Shown: positions 7,089-11,797 of the stretch, in pieces
Numbering within the stretch: the stretch's first letter is position 1
How the letters are laid out: each line of letters starts with the position of its first letter
From: Pseudomonadota bacterium
GTDB lineage: Bacteria; Desulfobacterota; GWC2-55-46; JADFVP01
Length of the DNA: 11,797 nt
Direction of reading: 5' to 3'
NCBI GenBank assembly: GCA_015222595.1
Contig: JADFVP010000114.1
Coordinates: forward strand, 1-11,797
Position numbers and translations under genes: made by a program
Notes under the pieces: model-generated
What the model was told of the DNA's origin: nothing
What the model saw: the letters and a program-made list of their open reading frames with translations, nothing else
Database searches by the model: none

Positions 7089-7111
7089 CCCAGTCGTCTA
7101 CCCAGTCGTCT
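7089..7111. repeat. Two-copy 12-bp tandem repeat upstream of larB
   Basis: CCCAGTCGTCT occurs at 7089-7099 and again at 7101-7111, giving a 12-bp period with one spacer base. It lies 63 nt upstream of the larB ATG in the cheA-larB spacer. It could be a pair of operator half-sites on one face of the helix (period near one turn) or a recent slippage duplication. Confidence 0.7.
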
Positions 7112-7143
7112 GATAGATGCTCTTAGTCACACACCCGGGCCCG

Positions 7144-8859
7144 TTATCTTCTCTCGGAACTTGTCACCTGCGCCACGTCTACGAGAAAGACAGGCCTGCC
7201 GTCTCCGGTGACCGTAATGCCCGAAACCCCCGGCAGGTGCGTCATCGGGGGGGAGAGCGGCTTTATGTAGGCGTCTATCTCAAGGCCGAAGTCGTCTACC
7301 ACTATGCCTGCAAGTGCAGGCCCTTGTGTGCCGGAGTCCGCTTCGTCTATAGTCCGGTCGGCCTCTACGATAACAATAGCATACTGCTCTTTTTTAGTGT
7401 CGTTTTCTATGCCGAGGGCAGGGGCAAGAGAGACCAGCGGCACTTCAATGTCGTCTATGGTGTATGTGCCGGACCCGACCTCAACGGCGCTCGCCTCCAC
7501 GACCCGCATGACCTTTGAGATCGGTATCAGAAAGAGTTCGTCAGAGAGGCTGACGAAGAGCGCCTTGATGATGGCTGTGGTACGCGGCAGTTCCATGGTT
7601 ATTGTCGTGCCGGCGCCTTCGGTTGAGTCTATGGCGAGCGTGCCGCCTATGGCCTCTATGGAGTTCTTTACCACATCCATGCCGACTCCGCGCCCGGAGG
7701 TCTCCGTGACCTCGGCGCTGGTCGAGAAGCCCGGAATGCAGACGAGCATAAGGAGTTCGGACCGTGTCATTGCGCTTAGCTGCTCCAGACTGTAACCGGC
7801 ACTCTTTGCCTTGGCCTTTATGCGCTCAACATCCATTCCGCGCCCGTCGTCGGCGATCTCTACGACCACCTGCTCCCGTTTCGGGTACGCTCTTAGCGTT
7901 ATGCGCGCTCGCGGTCGCTTTCCGGCCCCGGTGCGCTCTTCGGGCAGCTCAATTCCGTGGTCAACGGAATTTCTTATTATGTGGAGCAGGGGCCCGCCGA
8001 GGTTTTCGAGTATGGAGCGGTCGAGGCTTATGTTGCCGGTCTCTACGCGAAGCTCTACCTCTTTGCCGAGGCTTCTGGCAAGGTCGTGCACTACTCTTGG
8101 CAATGCTTCGGTGAGGCTCGCAACCGGCAGCATGCGGGCTGTTAGTATCGAGGTGTGGAGTCGCTTTAAGGTCTTACCGAATGAGAAGACCGAGTCTTTA
8201 AAGGCTATTGTGCCGGGCGTGCCGGATGTCGAACTCGTGTTTCTAAAGCTCGACAGCTCCATGTAGAGGTCTCCGACCGTGGTCAGAAGCTCGTCAAAGA
8301 CGCTCGACTCTACCTTCATTGTCTTGGACAGACGCAACTGGCGCGCTGGGCTCTCTCCATTTGAGCGCGGCTGAGGCTCCGGCTGCAGAGGTTCCTTGGA
8401 TGTTCCGGTGGCTGCTGCGGTGGCTGATTCTGGGGCTGCCCTTTCTGAGGACTCTTCGGGGGCGGGCTCGCCTGCCGCCTCAACTCTCTTTATCAGTTCG
8501 GTACAGTCTACCGTACGGTCGGACTCCTCTTCGACTATGGAGATAAGCTCCTTTAAGACGTCGAAGCCGTCCAGGAGCGTCTCTACAAGAGAGTCCGTTA
8601 CGGATATCTCGCCCTCGCGCAGCTTAGAGAGCAGGCTCTCGTGCACGTGGGCAAGCTCCTTGGGAGCGTCGTAGCCCATTGAGGCGCTCATGCCCTTAAG
8701 CGTGTGGTAGTGCCTGAAGAGGTTGTCTATTGTTGAGTCGTGTCCCAGGTGGTCGACTTCGTCAGGGGCCGTGCCGAGACTTAAGAGCGCGCTCTCTATG
8801 CCAGAGAGATGGGTATGCGCCTCTTCGAGGTAGATCTTTTTATACTTTGAAGTGTCCAT
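7144..8859 (-). CDS. cheA: Chemotaxis histidine kinase CheA (P1-P3-P4-P5, no P2)
   Basis: CheA autophosphorylates in complex with receptors and CheW, then passes phosphate to CheY. The 571-residue protein has an N-terminal Hpt (P1) domain (about 1-125) with phospho-acceptor H52 in HTLKG (52-56). A Pro/Ala/Ser/Glu-rich linker follows (about 131-175). The P3 dimerisation helices (about 180-250) precede the HATPase domain (P4), which has the N-box LLHIIRNSVDHG (291-302), G1 DDGRGMD (337-343), the F-box PGFST (376-380), G2 SGRGVGMDVVK (388-398) and G3 GAGTT (415-419). A CheW-like P5 domain fills about 430-571. The P2 domain that docks CheY/CheB is absent, so the protein is shorter than E. coli CheA (654 residues). 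The ATG at 8859 gives a normal Hpt N-terminus. There is no Shine-Dalgarno in front of it; instead the start lies in a 16-bp tandem repeat that also supplies a second, out-of-frame ATG at 8875. cheY ends 117 nt upstream and larB begins 117 nt downstream. Confidence 0.95.
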   Translation of the reverse strand: MDTSKYKKIYLEEAHTHLSGIESALLSLGTAPDEVDHLGHDSTIDNLFRHYHTLKGMSASMGYDAPKELAHVHESLLSKLREGEISVTDSLVETLLDGFDVLKELISIVEEESDRTVDCTELIKRVEAAGEPAPEESSERAAPESATAAATGTSKEPLQPEPQPRSNGESPARQLRLSKTMKVESSVFDELLTTVGDLYMELSSFRNTSSTSGTPGTIAFKDSVFSFGKTLKRLHTSILTARMLPVASLTEALPRVVHDLARSLGKEVELRVETGNISLDRSILENLGGPLLHIIRNSVDHGIELPEERTGAGKRPRARITLRAYPKREQVVVEIADDGRGMDVERIKAKAKSAGYSLEQLSAMTRSELLMLVCIPGFSTSAEVTETSGRGVGMDVVKNSIEAIGGTLAIDSTEGAGTTITMELPRTTAIIKALFVSLSDELFLIPISKVMRVVEASAVEVGSGTYTIDDIEVPLVSLAPALGIENDTKKEQYAIVIVEADRTIDEADSGTQGPALAGIVVDDFGLEIDAYIKPLSPPMTHLPGVSGITVTGDGRPVFLVDVAQVTSSERR

Positions 8860-8891
8860 AAAGGGATGTGTCCATAAAGGGAAGTGTCTAT
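8844..8891 (-). repeat. Three 16-bp tandem units spanning the cheA start codon
   Basis: On the minus strand the units are ATAGACACTTCCCTTT (8891-8876), ATGGACACATCCCTTT (8875-8860) and ATGGACACTTC plus diverged bases (8859-8844). The last contains the cheA start and its first codons. The middle unit carries an extra ATG at 8875 that opens an 11-codon reading frame (MDTSLYGHFKV) in another frame, ending at 8840 inside cheA. The first unit has ATA instead of ATG. The period is exactly 16 nt in both steps. Confidence 0.85.
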
Positions 8892-8976
8892 TAAGGAGCT
8901 GCTTTGAGGTTGTCTGCTTTCGGGTGCGCGGAGATCCTTTTGGTGCGTGCGTGCGCCCGGGCTACTCGCCTTCAGT

Positions 8977-9348
8977 CTACTCGGTCTCGCCCATGACCTT
9001 CTTCAGCTCTCTGACGATGATCTCCTCTTCGAGCGGCTTGGTGAGGTACGCGCTCGCCCCGGCCGTGATCGCCTCATCGACCATCGGTTCGTGCGACAGA
9101 CTCGAGCAGATAACTATCTTGGTCTTTAGCCCCAGTTCCATAATCTTCTTTGCGGCTTCGAGCCCGGAGAGCTTCGGCATAACCACGTCGAGCACCACAA
9201 GGTCCGGCTCGTGCTCACGCACGAGTTCAACGCCCTCGGCCCCGTCGACCCCCTCGGCTATCACGTTGTATCCGGCCTCTTTCAAGATGTCCTTCATACT
9301 CTCTCGGTAGAAGTATGTGTCGTCCACGACGATAACGCTCTTAGCCAT
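8977..9348 (-). CDS. cheY: CheY-type chemotaxis response regulator
   Basis: A 123-residue single receiver domain with no output domain, as expected of CheY, which carries phosphate from CheA to the flagellar motor switch. It starts MAKSVIVVDD, with the acidic pocket D9/D10. The phospho-acceptor is D54 in VVLDVVMPKLSG. Ser residues follow beta-4 (ICSSLS, S82/S83), and the conserved lysine is K104 in LTKP. The ATG at 9348 is preferred over an upstream ATG at 9381 because it gives the canonical receiver N-terminus and has GGAG at 9356-9359 seven nucleotides away. The start overlaps the end of cheW by eight bases (ATGGCTAA), so the two are translationally coupled. A second in-frame TAG lies 15 nt after the stop. 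The sequence resembles the CheY of Bacillus and deltaproteobacteria, in which CheY carries no fused domains. Confidence 0.93.
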   Translation of the reverse strand: MAKSVIVVDDTYFYRESMKDILKEAGYNVIAEGVDGAEGVELVREHEPDLVVLDVVMPKLSGLEAAKKIMELGLKTKIVICSSLSHEPMVDEAITAGASAYLTKPLEEEIIVRELKKVMGETE

Positions 9349-9916
9349 TGGCACTCTCCGTTGATAGAATCTCTGCTGCAATGTCGAAGTACGGGAGCCA
9401 GTCTATTGACTCTATGGGGCGCCCGCGTACGTCTATCTTCTCTTTGATTTCGTTCTCTTTGCTTGTCGCCTGAGTCTCTTCAGTAGCTCCGAGCGTGCCC
9501 GGCGAGCTTTGTCTGTCGGGCCTGTCCGTTTCATCGGTGTCGGCTTGGGCGCCGACCTTAGCTCTGCTTTGTTCATCCCAGACAAAAGAGATTTCCGAAG
9601 AGCCGATGTCGAAGCCGAGTAGCTGAGCACCGTCACTGAGGATTATTATCCGGTGGAACTCGGTCTCCGGCCTGTCGTCTGCTCCTTCGGTTCCGTAGTC
9701 TCTGTCTTCTACTATAGCAGCGTCGGGCGTAACCGACAGGAGCGAGAAGGTGTCGAGCACGGTAACCGGTACTCCGCTAAGAGTTACAATTCCGGTAACG
9801 GGGCCCGACTGGCCGGGCAGAAAGTAGATTCTCTCGGTCTCCAGTATCTTGTAGACAGAGCCGGTCTCGAAACCGAAGAGGCGTCCGTCGGCCTCGAATA
9901 TAAGAGTGTCGCTCAT
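9341..9916 (-). CDS. cheW: CheW-like coupling protein with an acidic insert
   Basis: CheW links chemoreceptors to CheA. The first subdomain is clear: TLIFEADGRLFGFETGSVYKIL (4-25), FLPGQSGPVTGIVTLSGVPVTVLD (32-55), the GxV/I-x-x-x-G-x-x-VxVxD signature of CheW. The second subdomain begins at FHRIIILSDGAQLLGFDIGSSE (87-108). It is then interrupted by a polar, acidic low-complexity stretch (about 117-160) before the closing IDVRGRPIESIDWLPYFDIAAEI (161-183). At 191 residues it is longer than a usual CheW (150-170), and the insert falls inside the domain. The ATG at 9916 has GAGGGAG (9923-9929) six nucleotides upstream, overlapping the MCP stop codon; only 12 nt separate the genes. Its end overlaps cheY. 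A scaffold role in the receptor array is expected; whether the insert allows normal P5 contact is unknown. Confidence 0.85.
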   Translation of the reverse strand: MSDTLIFEADGRLFGFETGSVYKILETERIYFLPGQSGPVTGIVTLSGVPVTVLDTFSLLSVTPDAAIVEDRDYGTEGADDRPETEFHRIIILSDGAQLLGFDIGSSEISFVWDEQSRAKVGAQADTDETDRPDRQSSPGTLGATEETQATSKENEIKEKIDVRGRPIESIDWLPYFDIAAEILSTESANG

Positions 9917-9928
9917 CTACGGCTCCCT

Positions 9929-11212
9929 CTACCCTGCCTTGTTGTCGAGCACAAAGCGTGAGACGACCTTAACGAGATCTTTCGACCTCTCTGCAAGCCT
10001 GTCGGAGGCCGCCATAGTGGCCTTCACGGTCTCTCCGTGGCGCTCGACCGCCGCCTCAACCTCTTCGGTGGACTGTACGTTCTCTTTGGCTATGCGCGCC
10101 ACCTCTGTGGTTATCTCGACCGTGCGGCCGGCCTTCTCCTTCTGCTGGTGCGTAAGGCTTAAGATCAGCGTGGCCTTCTCGGCGACCTCGGCAGTGTAGT
10201 CGGTAATGTCTGAGAGTATATCACGGATCTTTCTGAGATCTTCTCGGCCGCCCTTTAGGTTGGCCGCGCCCTCGGAGGCCGCAGTGACGACTCGTTCCAC
10301 CTCAATGCGAATCTCTTTTACGAGCAGCGAGACGTCCTGAACCGAGTCGTTGGTATTGTCGGCGAAGCGGCGAACCTCTTCAGCGACCATCGCAAAGCCT
10401 CTGCCGTGCTCTCCGGCCTTCGAGGCCTCGATAGTGGCGTTAAGGGCCAGCAGATCGGTCTGGCGCGAGATGTGGGTTATGACGTCCAAGACCTTCGGAA
10501 TGTCGTTTATCTTCTCTTGCAGGCGGATAGAGGCGCGTTCGTTCTTTTCGATGTCGCCGAAGATAGACTCCATCTTCTCCATCGCCGAGGTAACGGAAGT
10601 TGCGCCCTTCTGGACCATGGTGTTGACCTTCTGCGAAGAGTTTACCCCTTCGGTGACCTTTGTGCCGACTTCGTCGGCAAGCTCGGCCATGCTCTTTACG
10701 GTGGAAGCGGCCTCTCCGATGTGGTTGGCCTGCTCAAGCGCTCCTGCGAAGATGCTCGACGTTCCTGTGATAACGGCCTTGGAGGTCTCGTGCCCCTTGG
10801 CCACAACGGTGGAGATCGACTGTTGCGCGTCTCCTAAGTTGCCGACCGTCTTGTTTATCTGCTCTACGAGGCTCCTGAGGCTCTCGTTCATCGAGACAAC
10901 GGCGAGTTCCAAGTCCACGGTCTCGTCGGCAAAGAGCGGCGGCTTCTCGTTCATCGGGCCTCTTCGCGTCAGGTCTCCGATGCTTATTCTGCGGGCCGTT
11001 TCGGTAATGTGGTTGACGTGCCTGGTGAAGGAGCGCGTGAAGAACGCGCCGAGTATCAGGCCGATGACGATGGCCGTGAGGAAACTGAGCGGTTGGCGCA
11101 CCCACTCCACGACCCCGCTCTTCTCTATAGTTCCGGGTATGAAGGCCGCAACCGCGACCACTGCTATGAAGCCCAAGATGAACTTGTTGCCGATAGAGAC
11201 TTTTATCTGCAT
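9929..11212 (-). CDS. Methyl-accepting chemotaxis protein without a periplasmic sensor domain
   Basis: The 427-residue receptor has two membrane helices (about 10-28 and 42-60) joined by a short loop of roughly 13 residues, so no ligand-binding ectodomain. A HAMP segment follows (about 59-115, with RRISIGDLTRR at 74-84). The cytoplasmic signalling coiled coil runs from about 125 to 420. The hairpin tip is clear: QTDLLALNATIEASKAGEHG (251-270), then RGFAMVAEEVRRFA (271-284). These bind CheW and CheA at the membrane. No C-terminal CheR-docking pentapeptide is present. The ATG at 11212 has GGAAG about six nucleotides upstream and gives a proper basic-then-hydrophobic N-terminus. It is the first gene of the chemotaxis operon, followed at 12 nt by cheW, behind a sigma-28-like promoter. 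Sensing of membrane state, energy or a cytoplasmic cue is an inference from the missing ectodomain. Confidence 0.94.
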   Translation of the reverse strand: MQIKVSIGNKFILGFIAVVAVAAFIPGTIEKSGVVEWVRQPLSFLTAIVIGLILGAFFTRSFTRHVNHITETARRISIGDLTRRGPMNEKPPLFADETVDLELAVVSMNESLRSLVEQINKTVGNLGDAQQSISTVVAKGHETSKAVITGTSSIFAGALEQANHIGEAASTVKSMAELADEVGTKVTEGVNSSQKVNTMVQKGATSVTSAMEKMESIFGDIEKNERASIRLQEKINDIPKVLDVITHISRQTDLLALNATIEASKAGEHGRGFAMVAEEVRRFADNTNDSVQDVSLLVKEIRIEVERVVTAASEGAANLKGGREDLRKIRDILSDITDYTAEVAEKATLILSLTHQQKEKAGRTVEITTEVARIAKENVQSTEEVEAAVERHGETVKATMAASDRLAERSKDLVKVVSRFVLDNKAG

Positions 11213-11257
11213 TGAAGTCTTCCGTTTATTGGTTAATAAAAATTTGCATCTACCATG

Positions 11258-11285
11258 TTATCGGTCTTTTATTCCACTAGCTTTA
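11258..11285 (-). promoter_or_regulatory. Sigma-28 (FliA)-like promoter for the chemotaxis operon
   Basis: On the minus strand TAAA (11285-11282) is followed after 16 nt by ACCGATAA (11265-11258). The flagellar sigma-28 consensus is TAAA-N15-GCCGATAA, so the -10 octamer matches 7 of 8 and the spacer is one base longer than ideal. Transcription would start near 11250, leaving a leader of about 38 nt before the MCP ATG at 11212. Genes for receptors and chemotaxis proteins are classic sigma-28 targets, which supports the reading. No competing sigma-70 promoter was found in 11213-11414. Confidence 0.6.
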
Positions 11286-11363
11286 GGCCTACGGAGCCCA
11301 TTAGCGCCTTCTTTTTAGAGTGCTTTCAGAGGCAATATCGGGTGCGTTGAGTAGAGTGGGGAG

Positions 11364-11423
11364 GCGCGATTAGAAGAAGCGCGATTAGAAGAAGCGCATT
11401 TAGAGGGAGCGCTTTTAGAAGTG
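11364..11423. repeat. Four 15-bp tandem units at the thiL 3' end
   Basis: Plus-strand units are GCGCGATTAGAAGAA (11364-11378), an identical copy (11379-11393), GCGCATTTAGAGGGA (11394-11408) and GCGCTTTTAGAAGTG (11409-11423). The last contains the final two codons and stop of thiL (minus-strand CAC TTC TAA). Because the period is a multiple of three, every unit places a TAA in the thiL frame. A degenerate further copy may exist near 11310-11325. Confidence 0.88.
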
Positions 11424-11797
11424 CGTGTAGCCGGTGCGTGCAATAGTAACCTCTTTGCCGGAGCCGTCTGTTACGCGCACACCGGGAGTTTCGTTAGACG
11501 AGGCATTGGCAGACGAGGCAGAGGCTTCTGTGGTGACGGAACCGATAACGGTTATTCGGAGCTTCATCTTGGCGGCTATCTCCGCGATGCGCTCTCTGTC
11601 TTCTCTCTTGGCCGTAAAGAGAAGCTCGTAGTCCTCGCCGCCGGTTAGCGCCATTTTGAGCCCGGCCTTTTCTGCTTCCGAACAGCCGCCCATGTACCTC
11701 TTCATCTCTTCGGAGAGCGGCAACAGCGGCGCCTCTATGGTAAGTCCGACTCTGCTCTCTTTAGAGAGCCTCTGTGCGTCGAGCACGACGCCGTCGC
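11415..11797 (-). CDS. thiL: Thiamine-monophosphate kinase ThiL, C-terminal part (N-terminus off the right edge)
   Basis: ThiL phosphorylates thiamine monophosphate with ATP to make the cofactor thiamine diphosphate. About 127 codons are visible and the frame is open to the right edge, so the N-terminal half is missing. The fragment begins with DGVVLDAQRL, matching the ThiL SDGLxxDL motif, then PLLPLSEEM. It continues with MALTGGEDYELLFTAKRED, the family's (A/L)TGGDDYELLF motif, and ITVIGSV, and ends GVRVTDGSGKEVTIARTGYTHF, the usual Gly-Tyr-x-His-Phe terminus. A Ser/Ala/Asn-rich stretch (TTEASASSANASSNETPG) lengthens the loop after the IGSV strand. A GTG at 11786 could be mistaken for a start but lies inside the conserved domain. 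The stop TAA (11417-11415) lies in the first of four tandem 15-bp units. No terminator was seen between it and the chemotaxis promoter. Confidence 0.92.
   Translation of the reverse strand, partial: DGVVLDAQRLSKESRVGLTIEAPLLPLSEEMKRYMGGCSEAEKAGLKMALTGGEDYELLFTAKREDRERIAEIAAKMKLRITVIGSVTTEASASSANASSNETPGVRVTDGSGKEVTIARTGYTHF

Noticed and set aside
7134..7143. CCCGGGCCCG palindromic patch just after the cheA stop
   Set aside because: The arms are too short and no T-run follows, so it is not a terminator.
9349..9381. Longer cheY start at the upstream ATG (9381)
   Set aside because: It adds MQQRFYQRRVP before the canonical receiver N-terminus, and its only support is frame openness through the cheW end; the ATG at 9348 has a good Shine-Dalgarno and coupling overlap.
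11251..11256. ATG (11256) opening a 7-codon frame upstream of the MCP gene
   Set aside because: It falls at or before the predicted transcription start and has no ribosome site.
10350..11318. 322-codon plus-strand frame opposite the MCP gene
   Set aside because: It is antisense to a clear chemoreceptor; the translation is Ser/Thr/Ala/Phe-rich low-complexity, as expected from the complement of a coiled coil.
1..11797. CRISPR arrays, tRNA or rRNA genes, transposases, phage genes, toxin-antitoxin pairs
   Set aside because: None seen: no spaced long direct repeats, no transposase or integrase motifs, and no cloverleaf or rRNA core sequence recognised on either strand.

Overview
The window is gene-dense bacterial DNA, mid-50s % GC by eye, with eleven protein genes and no RNA genes, CRISPR array, insertion sequence or other mobile element that I can recognise. 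Two features point to a Gram-negative bacterium: a secreted DUF4124 protein and a chemotaxis cluster behind a flagellar-type (sigma-28-like) promoter. The protein styles (DUF4124, the LarB/LarC forms, a CheA without P2, an MCP tip of the NATIEASKAGE type) recall Desulfobacterota or neighbouring deltaproteobacterial lineages. That placement is an inference and no lineage marker is present.

Layout, left to right. (1) 1-416, minus: the N-terminal part of a small DUF456 membrane protein, running off the left edge. (2) 417-637: a divergent intergenic region with an extended -10 element for the leftward gene and a 12-bp palindrome on the comEC side. (3) 638-3205, plus: full-length comEC, the DNA-uptake channel protein. 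(4) 3226-3254: a textbook sigma-70 promoter driving a secreted DUF4124 coiled-coil protein at 3325-3909, closed by a bidirectional intrinsic terminator at 3948-3991. (5) 4051-4890, minus: a soluble metallo-beta-lactamase-fold hydrolase with its own near-consensus promoter at 4992-5019. (6) 5026-7026, minus: larB-larC, two of the three enzymes that build the nickel-pincer nucleotide cofactor of lactate racemase and relatives; larA and larE are not here. (7) 7144-11212, minus: a chemotaxis signalling module transcribed as MCP, cheW, cheY, cheA. (8) 11415-11797, minus: the C-terminal part of thiL (thiamine-monophosphate kinase), cut by the right edge.

The chemotaxis genes make a complete excitation pathway: receptor, coupling protein, kinase and response regulator. 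The adaptation enzymes CheR and CheB are not in view. The receptor has almost no periplasmic domain and so probably senses an internal or membrane cue. The larBC pair follows cheA on the same strand after 117 nt with no terminator seen between them, so some transcription could run from the chemotaxis operon into larBC.

The least ordinary feature is a set of short tandem duplications at gene boundaries: three 16-bp units across the cheA start codon, four 15-bp units at the thiL 3' end each carrying an in-frame TAA, a 12-bp pair upstream of larB, and a paired stop codon 15 nt apart after cheY. I see no clearly new defence or biosynthetic system; the repeats and the larB/larC junction are what most deserve a second look. 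No gene-free stretch exceeds 300 bases (the longest are 417-637 and 11213-11414).
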